A stretch of DNA of 64,000 bases from Daucus carota subsp. sativus (lineage: Eukaryota; Streptophyta; Magnoliopsida; Apiales; Apiaceae). Shown one piece after another: positions 35,975 to 45,572 of this stretch (positions are counted from its first letter, which is position 1; each line of letters starts with the position of its first letter). Below the pieces are notes generated by a model that had not been told where the DNA came from, did not search any database, and saw only the letters and a program-made list of their open reading frames with translations. The DNA lies in assembly GCF_001625215.2 (NCBI RefSeq), contig NC_030385.2, positions 42,123,598-42,187,597 on the forward strand, in the 5' to 3' direction. The translations under genes and the position numbers were made by a program.

Positions 35975-36130
35975 CTGCTGGAACCCTAAATTGTTTGAAC
36001 GAGAGGGGTCTATATAGGAGAAGAGATTTGGGCTTTTTGGTTGGAAAGTACGAGCCCAATAACTACTTGGACCATTGGGCTGTATATGTTTAATTTAAAA
36101 GGAGTGATTCAGTTGATGGTACTGGGCTGG
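35975..36130 (-). promoter_or_regulatory. RPL35: RPL35 promoter with site II and telo-box-like motifs
   Basis: Upstream of the RPL35 ATG are an AACCCTAAA telo-box-like motif (about 35982-35990) and at least four TGGGCY/RGCCCA site II motifs (TTGGGCTTT near 36028, GAGCCCAAT near 36052, ATTGGGCTG near 36074, ACTGGGCTGG near 36121). This pairing is well known in plant ribosomal protein and proliferation-linked promoters, where TCP factors bind. Confidence 0.7.
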
Positions 36131-36566
36131 ACCAGCTCCTTGTAATTGCGTTCAAAAGTCGCCTGTGGCCTGGACTTGCTCGTCTCAATAATCCAGATAT
36201 AATTCTCTAATTTTCTCAATTAAATTATTAATAATCTCAAACATTATTTATTTTATATTTATAAAAATCTTTGATTTTATTTGCTGGACTCTGTCGAACC
36301 AAGCATTTTCAATATATTTCGATCTTATATTTTTTCCATATAAAATCCCGTCTTGAGAAATTATTGTTTTTTGTTCCGTCCATGTATCCTACTCAATTTT
36401 TTGAGAAAACCATAGAAGTTTTCAAAAAAACAAAAACACACAATATTTTTAGCGATACCTGTAGGTTAAAAGTTTAAAATTGTGAAAACCATTATTTTTG
36501 TCACATATTATTAAAATTTTAGGTATTTTTTATATTTTTGCAAGTATACCAAATATATATATATAT

Positions 36567-36916
36567 GGTTACTCTAGTGAGAACTTCTTAAAATGAGAAC
36601 CGTGAGAACTTCCTTAATTTATCATATTTTGACTAATCTAAACATCAAATTAGTGGTTACCCAATATAAAAAGTGTATATAAAACTAGTCTCTCCCTAAC
36701 TAGTCAAAAAAAAAAATTCAAAAAAAAATTCAAAAAAAAAATCCACTGCCACGTCATCAGTGATTTTTTTTTTTCCGGCTAGCTAGGTGGAGACCTTAAT
36801 TATATACATTTTTTGTGAAGGTGCCCCTGGCGGGGCCCTTCAAATGAATGAGATATTGATAAATTAGAAAAGTTCTCACGGTTCTAATTTTAAGAAAATT
36901 CTCAATTGAGCAAGTG

Positions 36917-36918
<2 letters not shown>
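36567..36918. mobile_element. Inverted-repeat element seated in (TA)n, first of a pair
   Basis: Left end GGTTACTCTAGTGAGAACTT and right end complement GGCACTTGCTCAATTGAGAA share about 60 bp of imperfect inverted repeat, including AGAACCGTGAGAACTT. (TA)n lies directly outside both ends (36552-36566 and 36919-36952). This resembles the Micron type of MITE, which sits in TA microsatellites. Confidence 0.65.

Positions 36919-36952
<34 letters not shown>
36919..36952. repeat. (TA)n microsatellite between the two elements
   Basis: Seventeen TA units, uninterrupted, forming the shared boundary of the elements at 36567-36918 and 36953-38716. Confidence 0.95.
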
Positions 36953-36956
<4 letters not shown>

Positions 36957-38716
36957 GTGTTTCAACGGGTAACTCATTTATTTGAGTAACCGGGTAACTC
37001 ACGCTTAACCCTACGATCATTGATGATGAGATGGTACAGTATACTTGCTTTTTTTCTACGGGCATGTGTGATAACCGCAACATGGGCCTAGGGCTGGACA
37101 CGAACGTGTGTATAAACTGTATTTTGCTATCATATTAGTATTTAATTTAGCTATTGTTTCCTTATGAGATAATTTTAAAACTTTATGTTTATACGTTATT
37201 TTTACTCAAAGCAATATAATTTCATGTATAATTATATTTTTAAAATCATTTTCGTATAGTAAATTTATTATATTATATTTTGTATTTTGTGTAATATTAG
37301 TCGTGTTCAGTGTTTTTTATAATATTAGGTAAAATTCTTATATATATTTATAATTAAATTCTTATGTTTTTTTAATTAAAATAAAATTTTATTACTATAA
37401 TTTTATTAAAAGATGGGGTTCTTTAATTGTTCATGTTCTTTATTTTTATAACTATGTTTTATATAATTTTATATATTTTGAAGATGAAAAAATTGTTATA
37501 ATTTTTCTAAAATAATATGTTTAGTAATTACACATGTTCTGTATTTTTATAATTATGTTCAGTATTAATTTAAGTATGTTATGTAATGTAAATAAAATCT
37601 ATATACATGTAATGTACTGTAACTTTAAATTAAGATTATGTCCTGTAATTCTGTATGTTCTGTATTCTTACAATTAAGTGCTGTAATCATGTAGGTTCTG
37701 TATTTTTATAAATATATTCTATACTTCTAACTATATTCTGTAATTAACGTAGCTATGCTGTATAATTTTTTTCATTTATAATTAAAAGGTTAGGTTCTTT
37801 AATTGCGCATGTTCTGTAACTTTATAACAAAGTTTTATATAATTTAATATTTTTATAAATAAAAAACATATATATTTCTGCTATAATTTTATTAAAAGAT
37901 TATGTTCGGTAATTACACATGTTCTGTATTTTTATAATTATATTCAATATTAGTTTAAGTATGTTCTGTAATTGTTTCAAAAAAAAGTACGTTCTGTAAA
38001 TAAAAAAAATGTATATGTACTGTAATCTATTATAAAACTATATTCTGTATGTTCTGTATTTTATAATCAAGTTCCATATAAATTTATTACTATTTTTAAA
38101 TTGTAAAAGTATATATACACTGTATTTTATTAAAATTTAATAGTCTATAATTTGGTATGTTTTATATTTTAATAATTATATTCTATAATTTTAAATATGT
38201 TATGTAATTAACATAAAATATGTAATGTAACTTTATAAAAAAATTATGTTATGTAATTATGCATGTTGAATTATATATATATGTATTCTACATAATTTCA
38301 TATAAGTTCTCTAATTAAAATAATAAAAAATATATGTATTATAATTTTATTAAAAATTATGTTTTCTCTAATTTTTGTTGGTTCAATACAGAACATATTT
38401 TGAAAAAAAAATTCCAAAATACATAACATATTTGTAGAATACATAACATTACAAAATACATAACATATTTACAAAATAAATTATTTAAAAGAATACATAA
38501 CATAGTTATACAATATAAACATAAAAAATAGATCACGGTAAAATATGAAAAGCAGTGATAAATGTTATGTGTGCACGTGTGGAAAAGCATAACTGCCCTA
38601 TTCATATAATCCAGTACTGTACGCAACACATAACTCATGTGGGTATGATAATCTAATGGTAGAGATCATAAGTTACCTAGTTACTATTTGAGTTGGTTAC
38701 CCGCTGAGAAGGCCCC
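36953..38716. mobile_element. (TA)n-seated element with TGTTCTGTA minisatellite core
   Basis: Left end GGGTGTGTTTCAACGGGTAA and right end complement GGGGCCTTCTCAGCGGGTAA form short imperfect inverted repeats directly inside (TA)n. The core (about 37300-38350) is a degenerate tandem array of ATGTTCTGTAATTTTATAAT-like units, roughly 20-30 copies. The right part (38395-38510) holds the inverted form, AAAATACATAACATATT. No coding frame of note. Confidence 0.6.
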
Positions 38717-38727
38717 TATATATATAT

Positions 38728-38945
38728 ATATAGAAAACAATCTAGTAAGCCTAGGACATTCCTTAAAAAGATTAAAGGACATCACTATCCAAAAATGGTA
38801 TATCAAGGTTAAATTAGTTATTAATAAATCTTTCACTATAGAGCTTCCAGCTTTAATTGATTCTGGTGCTGATTTAAATTGTATCCAAGAAGGATTAATC
38901 CCAACTAGTTATTATGAAAAAACTAATGAAAGGTTAATTGGTTAA
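38728..38945 (+). pseudogene. Endogenous caulimovirid relic: aspartic protease fragment, inverted
   Basis: The plus-strand frame encodes a retroviral-type protease start with the active-site motif LIDSGADLNCI and a following EGLIPTSYYEKT block, as in plant pararetrovirus polyproteins. It ends abruptly at about 38942 and has no reverse transcriptase after it. It lies head-to-head with the coat-protein and movement-protein parts, which are on the minus strand, so the integrated copy was rearranged by inversion. It begins directly at the (TA)n tract. Not functional. Confidence 0.75.
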
Positions 38946-40737
38946 GTTTAAAATTATATCAGTGTTCTCATCTGATATATTTAATTGGTTAAGTTTTTCT
39001 TTAACTCTGCATTCATTTTTATAATGACCAAGTTTTCCACAACCATGACATACGACTTTACTTTTGTCAAATTTTTTTTTTAAATTTAGGATGACTCTTA
39101 AAGTTTCTTTTCTTAAAAGTTTTTGGTTTTTTATAATACTCTAGATTATTTCTTTTATGACTTCTTGTTTTAATATGGTGCTTAGTTTTTCTAGAAGGTG
39201 CTATTGGTGGTAAGCCATATTGTTCACAAAAGGTTCCTAACTCATATTTAGCTTTATCCTTATCTTTATTAATTTGTTTATTGATTTTGGAATCAATGCA
39301 CATTTTTAATCCTGTCTTTTGAATTTGACTTATTATATCACCATATGTTAAATTATCATAGTCAATAAATCCTAAGTTTTTACTTAATTCTTCTCTAATT
39401 TTGTGTGCAAAAAGATTTGGTAATCCATTAACAAATTTTTCTTTCCAAAAAGAATTGTTACTATCATCTCTCATCATTACTCTTGAGGTAAAAACATCTT
39501 TATACCATCTAAAATCACTTGAAGTAGGACAAGTTAAATTGCTTAGCTGATCATGAATTTTTTCTGTGATATTACTAGGTGTTCCTATGAAATGTTTTAT
39601 TATAGTGTATATTAAAGTATTTATTCCATCAGGAGGTCCCATTCCTATATCTATATCGAATATAGGATTCCCTTCATCATCTTTCTGAATAGCATACATA
39701 ATACTATCTCGAGTTTCTGTAGTAAGATGTTTGTCCCACCATGCTCTAATAGTCCCAGTAAATCCTCCGGCTAGGATTGCTACAATTTCTGGTTGTCCTA
39801 GGTTATTAAAGGATGTCAAATAACTGTTAGCTACCATGGACATGTGATTTAGTTTTATTAATAATTCGTGTTCGCTAAGACCATCTATATTCCATTCGTA
39901 AGTTTGACTAAAGGAAACAGAAAATTGATTATCTAAATTTCTTTCTTCAAACTGTAGATCTGGGGGAGTTGGTCTAGAGTACCAATTTTTTGTTAAGCTA
40001 GTTGGATTAGGGTTTTTAAAACTTAATTTTTTAAATTGATTTTCAATATTACTGATAATAGACTCATCACTATCACTACTATCTTCTTTTCTTCCTAAAA
40101 CCGCTACTGTTTTAGTTTCTGGTTTATCTAATTATTTAATTAACCTATCAATAGATTTTACCAGTTCTTGGTCCTTATTGGGTAATCCTTTACCATATCT
40201 ATTATTTGTTAAATTTAATCGAGGTTTTTCTAGTTTAATTTCTTGGTTTTGGATTAAAGTTTTATCTTCAAATTTTTCTTCAATTTTATCTAATTGTTTT
40301 CCTATGGTTACTAAACATTGATTAGTATAATTATTTTGTTCAATGATTTTCTTTTCTTCACTATTATTCCCATTAGATATTTTAAAAAGGGAAACAGTAA
40401 CAAAATCATTTTTTACTGGAATAATTATGTTTTCTACAGGTGGATGGCTAGAAGTTACTTTTGATCTATCTTCTTTATTCCATTGAGTTTTAGTAATTAC
40501 ATTACACTTACCATAATATTTTTCATACCATATATAGAATGTAATATTTATTTTTTCTTTTATTATAAATTTTTTCCATTTATTAACTATTTTTTCTCTG
40601 TCTTTATGATTGTGGTTATTCCTAAATTGGTGTCTTTTTTCTTTATTATTTTTTGAATTAAAATCTTCATTTAAATTTTTCCAATTAACTGTAAATTCTT
40701 TATTAATAACAAGAAGTTGGTTATTAGTTGGTTTTGT
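38946..40737 (-). pseudogene. Endogenous caulimovirid relic: coat-protein (gag-like) region
   Basis: The minus-strand coding trace runs from just after the movement-protein stop to a CCHC zinc knuckle (CHGCGKLGHYKNEC, about 39030) near 38946. The best-kept open part is 39843-39067. It has the capsid-type blocks WWDKHLT and SDFRWYKDVFTSRV and a basic C-terminus. Breaks seen: an in-frame stop near 40130, and a frame change in a homopolymer run near 39070 that separates the zinc knuckle. A related LTR retroelement is a less likely alternative because a movement protein precedes it. Defective. Confidence 0.78.
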
Positions 40738-41808
40738 TTAAAAATCTGAATGTGTAGGAGATAAATTTTGTTCATCTTCTTCTATCATTTGACTGTTGGT
40801 GGAATAAAAAGGACAACTTGTTTGACCTTCATTTATTATACCTTTTGTTCTTATTTCTCTAAGTTTATGTTTACTTAATAGCTCTGAATCTTTCCTGGAG
40901 GCTGTTGATGAATCAACTAACTCTTCTAAGATTAGAGGTCTATTTGGATTATCAAAACTTATTCTAACTGTACCATCTAAATATTGTCTAACATTCTCTA
41001 AATTCATTATATTATTATTTATTGGTCTTTGGGGTGTTTCATTTTCTAAAATCCATTGACTAGGGAGATTAATATCTTTCCAAAGGATTGTTTTTGGAAC
41101 TTGAATATTAGCTTCACTTGTACTTCCTTGAATTAAAACAGTTTTATCTTTAGGACTTTTGTTTAAAGAATGAATATTTAAATCTGTTTTCATAGTTTTA
41201 TAATGGATTCTATATATTAAAGCTAAAGGTTGTGACCCATCAATCATTTGGGTTATCTCTCCTGCAGTTTTAATATTTAGTGTCAAAGCTTTTAATAGAT
41301 GGGGATCATTAAGACTTAAGGTAAAGTCAGGAAAGCAATTAAAATGGATTGGTCCATTATGAAGGCTAGATTCCATTATTCCTAATATACTAGGAACATA
41401 GTTTAAAAATCTCGCATCTCTCAGGCATAATAATATACTGGAATTAATACCTTTAATAGTTAATGGTTTTACTGCAACTTGAATTAATCCTATGTGAATA
41501 TAATTGTAACCTTTTTTTCTATATTTTTTAATTATTTCTTTATCTAAGAGAAAACAGTTTTCATGTTCTTTGTTAATAGCATAAATTCTTTCAACAGTTT
41601 TAACATTATAGTTTGTTTTAAAGTTATCAGTAAACGTTGACTCATAAATTTGTTTTGGATTAACACTAGGAATATTCCAATTTCCTAATTCTTGACTAAT
41701 ATTTTCATAACTGTGTTCTTCCTGATTAATAAAATCTGGGATAGGAGGGATCGAAGACATAGATGACCTTGAGCTTACTGAAGAACTAGTTCTAAAAAGT
41801 TTATTCAT
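40738..41808 (-). pseudogene. Endogenous caulimovirid relic: 30K-type movement protein frame
   Basis: A 356-codon frame, uninterrupted, with features of pararetrovirus movement proteins: a conserved central domain (CFLLDKEIIKKYRKKGYNYI, then IQVAVKPLTIKG and DARFLNYVPSILG) and a variable C-terminus. The stop at 40738 is followed in the same frame by the coat-protein region. This suggests an ancestral single polyprotein, as in petunia-type or florendovirus-like genomes, now split by one stop. Because the rest is broken and no reverse transcriptase is present in the window, it is listed as part of a relic although this frame itself is open. Confidence 0.8.
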
Positions 41809-42857
41809 TAAAATCTAGACTGAACTTATTATCTTCTAATTTCAGTTTTTAAATGCATACCCTCTTACCTTAAGTAGGCCCATACCTATGTTTTAAATGC
41901 CCTTACCTAAACTGCTCACTCTCTTGAGACTTACAAAGGCTCCTGGCTATGACAAACAAGGTGGACTACAGCAAGATAGGTGACTAAAAACTGGATTATA
42001 AGGATAATGAGATAGATCTGAGAATTTAAACGAATAACTGGATAGATTACTAGATCAACAAAAGCACAATAATCACTATAGGCTCTGATACCAAAGGGAG
42101 GCGGAAGCAGATGATATGGTTGTAATTATCAGAGATTATTCGAATGAGTCATCGAAAGGTTCGAAATCACTATTGATTAGATTAATTACTTCAATATAGT
42201 TGTATAAAATAAAAATTGTAAATAATACTAAATCTGGGAGCATAAGATAAACTAAATAGATATATAAACAGAATAAGCAAAATATAAATAACATATCTTA
42301 AACTTAAACCATCCGTAGGTTGGTGAAACCAGCCAAATAGGTGGATCTTACTAACAAAAAGCAGCCATGAAGGCGGATATAACTAACAAGATTTATTTTT
42401 ACTAAAATATTTTTCAATATATATGGAAGTTACTTACAAGATTAGCAGAGCATATCTTGCTTGACTGGGTTCTCACTATTACAAATGTATTGTTCAAACT
42501 AAATACAAATGTAAGCTATGTACTGGTTTCTCTCTTCAGACGCTTCAGACGCTTCAGCAAAGATGTGTTTACAGAACGAAAATATGAAAACTCTCTTACC
42601 AAATTACAATCTGCCTTCCTCTGAAGTTCAGACCTCTTTAAATAACCAAAGCTAGATCACTGTGGACACAAGCGTCCGAAATTGAATTATTACAAAAGTG
42701 AATAGAAAATTTACTGTTCATGAATAGTAGAATTGACTTTTCACTGTTTGTCTTCTTCTGCTTTATCACATGGCAAAAGGATCTTGTGAATCTTGGAATA
42801 ACTGGCTGTTATATGGATCATTATTGTTTATTGAATTTTGACTGGAGCCTGTCTCTT

Positions 42858-42860
<3 letters not shown>
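41809..42860 (-). promoter_or_regulatory. Leader and probable promoter region of the caulimovirid relic
   Basis: The minus strand carries a primer-binding site for initiator tRNA-Met, TGGTATCAGAGCC, at 42093-42081. Upstream there is no LTR with TG...CA ends next to the site, which favours a pararetrovirus over an LTR element. A TATTTAAAG box near 42645-42637, followed by GAGGTCTGAAC, may be the old promoter core. The region ends at the long (AT)n tract. Extent to the right is uncertain. Confidence 0.55.

Positions 42861-42947
<87 letters not shown>
42861..42947. repeat. Long (AT)n microsatellite
   Basis: About 43 uninterrupted AT units. It forms the right flank of the viral relic as (TA)n at 38717-38732 forms the left. 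Frames encoding alternating Tyr-Ile across it are artefacts. Confidence 0.97.
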
Positions 42948-42948
<1 letters not shown>

Positions 42949-43404
42949 CCAGAAATTTTAGCAAGGATGATAAGACAAAAATATATATAAATCTGGCAAA
43001 CTATATTACTCATAAGCTTACTTCATTTTTCTTTATTACCTAGTCATATAATCGTAAAACCCGAGTAATATATACAAATTTTATTATTAACTAATACATG
43101 ATATCAATAATGATTTAAAATTAATGATATGACTTACACTACAATGCATCAGACAAGGGTTTTTATGTTTTTAGCTGTTATAAGATATCCAAGAAAATAT
43201 ACGTTTATATATATATTTTTTTAACGTATTAAATCGCAGCCGCTACCTTTCGGTGCGCACCAGATAAATTGATTATGGTCAAGGTTTATATTACTTTGAT
43301 AAAGAATATTTAAAATTAAATAATTGATAATTATTTACCAACTAGGTAAAAATAGTTTAATATTAAATATGATTTTCATATGTGTTTCAAAGAATGTAAT
43401 TGTT

Positions 43405-43757
43405 TTTTAAATACAATGAACACAATAAATAATGAAGGAAAGTCAGTAAATTTACTATAACTTTATATTAATATTTCAGTTCTATGAGTGTAACTTTTTT
43501 TTCTTCTGAAAACAACTCTGTTAGGGTTGAATTTAACTGTCAAATGCAATTCTATATCAATTGAAGTTCGGTTAGAAATTATAAGGTCAAGTAACTAGGC
43601 TTATAAAACAGTTGATTCCATAATACCACCAAATTAGTTGTATTAAGAATTTAAGGTCTTCATCAAATTCAAATTCAAGAGAGTAATTAAATTTGGTCAT
43701 ATACATAGATAACTTAATTAAAACCATCTCACTCCCTTAAAGTATTTACAGTAATTT
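43405..43757. repeat. Dispersed 350-bp direct repeat, copy 1 (partner 62852-63212)
   Basis: Nearly identical sequence (for example CAGTTGATTCCATAATACCA and GGTCATATACATAGATAACT) recurs at 62852-63212 in the same orientation, about 19.4 kb away, with small indels. No coding and no clear terminal structure. The neighbouring stretches 42948-43404 and 43758-44200 are AT-rich with nothing recognised. Confidence 0.85.
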
Positions 43758-44459
43758 ATATATATGGACTTTAATTTTGAGTAATCCTGATCAAGTTTAA
43801 ATCACATATATATGACCTAGAGGTAACTTTGCACAAGCTTAAACAACCCTGGCTTGTCATATAAGTTAATTAACACTAATTTGAAGGTGACCAGATAGAT
43901 TTATGTATAATTTGAGTGTGAGAATTACATGAGTAATAAATTTTCTTGTAGTGTTATATTCATTCCATGCTCGAAAAACTTACAAGAAAAAGCATGAACT
44001 GGCTTAATCCATCGCAGTGATATCAGTCATCCTAACAAACTTAATTAAGTGTGTTTATCCAAATTCAGATGGTTGATATATATCCGAGATCAGACGATGA
44101 TATTTAAATGTGAGTTTACATATAAATTACTCTAAGAAGTATATATTTGATTGGACATGCATGTAGAAACTGAGTGAACCCCATGCATCTTCAAGGAGGA
44201 CAAATTTATAGTAATCAGAAGCAGGTGAGAAGGTGGGCATGAGCTCAAATTTTTACTAATATCCAGTCTTATGTACAATCAGTGTTCAGTGCTCAGAGAG
44301 CTGAAGATTGTGAAAACGATATTTCATGGGAAGTTGAATACATATACGAACCAGAAGTTACAGTGCGCTATATCAAAGTTATCAGGAGACTCTAAGCTGC
44401 TGACTTTATTCACTTCCTGTTGGATGTTGAGATGTTCTTAATAGATGATTAATAAATAT

Positions 44460-45524
44460 GCCAGAATTTCCACAGAACCGAGCTTGATGAGTCCAAATGG
44501 ATCGTAGTTATTGTTGGAAACGTGAATAGGTTTAGGCATATAACTAACAACTTTATATAATTTAAACACACAATAGTATATATAACAGAGCAACTGGTTT
44601 TTATTTTGTAATACAAACACAAAGCTACAGCTTCTTTACTTTCTATTACAACACAAGGCTACAGCCTTTCTTTCAAACTAGAGCTTCAGCTCCTTCTCTA
44701 TCTGCTATTTTATTCACTCTCTACTAGTGTTCTCTACTACAGATGGACAGCCTTATTTATAAGCTTTAAGTTTACATTCTTACATCACAAAATACCTCAC
44801 ATTTTTTAACCTACCCTATTTTAAGGATATTATTACAACCTGCAGCCTGTTATTTTTGACCATATGAGAAACTATTATATTTTCCTCTTTTCTCATGCAC
44901 AGCCACCTTTTATTTCTCCCATGCACAGCTACCATTACTTATAACCTTTGATTCCTTGAGCTGCTATGGTTCACCTGTTTCGCCACCTTCTGATTTTATA
45001 CCAACAGCTTCTATTAGGATGCTTGTTTATATTTTCAGCACACCACACAATTGACCCTCTTTATTTTCTTGCCTTGATATTACTGTCGATCTGTTAAATC
45101 TATAAACCCCCAGCTATTTATTTGACGAAACTGCTGCTCTTTTATTTTCTACACTTGAATGCAATATTGTTTTTTATCAACCCAGGCCAGCTTCCATTTT
45201 CGGTTTCTCATAATCCCAATGTCCAGTATTTGAGAATGTTTATCTCTACTTCATGGCTTTGAGCCGGGTTTGAATTCTAACAGTTATAAAATTGCTCATC
45301 TTCTTCATCGTCAAAAAGGTTTGCAATAAGAGTTTCATCATCTCCTTTAACTATGATTGAAGGACTGGGATGAGGTTTAATGAAATTAGGGCTTGAAATT
45401 ATGGAGAATCAGGTTTTGGACACTAATTTGCCTCCAATCAAGTGCTTCTCCAGAAGCCGCACTAGCACCCTCTCGATAGCAGATACTCCAAAAGTCTCTC
45501 CACATTGAATCTCTTAGTTTCCAT
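44460..45524 (-). pseudogene. Truncated F-box pseudogene 1, split by a solo LTR
   Basis: From the ATG at 45524 the minus strand matches the start of the intact F-box genes (METKRFNVERLLEYL...) but with early frame damage and stops. It continues past the inserted LTR (44512-45282) to a GPFGLIKLG-like segment (reads DPFGLIKLG) and stops matching near 44460. Only about the first 100 codons exist, the same extent as pseudogene 3. The 3' flank (44260-44450) matches flanks at about 45970-46200 and 50728-50940. Confidence 0.8.
44512..45282. mobile_element. Solo LTR inserted in F-box pseudogene 1
   Basis: A 771-bp insert with TGTTGGAA at its left end and TTCTAACA at its right (TG...CA, imperfect inverted) is flanked by a perfect 5-bp duplication GTTAT (44507-44511 and 45283-45287). 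The uninterrupted pseudogene 2 (GTAGTTATATAATTGCTC near 49401) shows the empty-site equivalent. One LTR remains after recombination; the internal region is absent. Confidence 0.9.
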
Positions 45525-45572
45525 CTTCGATATTAGGGTTTCAAGCCAATCCTCGGAAAGTCTTTCCAAATA

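Noticed and set aside
37000-38400. CRISPR-like array suggested by the repeated TGTTCTGTA units
   Set aside because: Units are degenerate, contiguous and without unique spacers, and this is a plant nuclear locus; it is a minisatellite.
41809-42720. 5' LTR of an LTR retrotransposon next to the tRNA-Met primer site
   Set aside because: No TG...CA terminus next to the primer site and no second copy in the window; a movement protein downstream fits a pararetrovirus better.
42720-43043. 107-codon frame with a long alternating Tyr-Ile stretch
   Set aside because: Translation of the (AT)n microsatellite.
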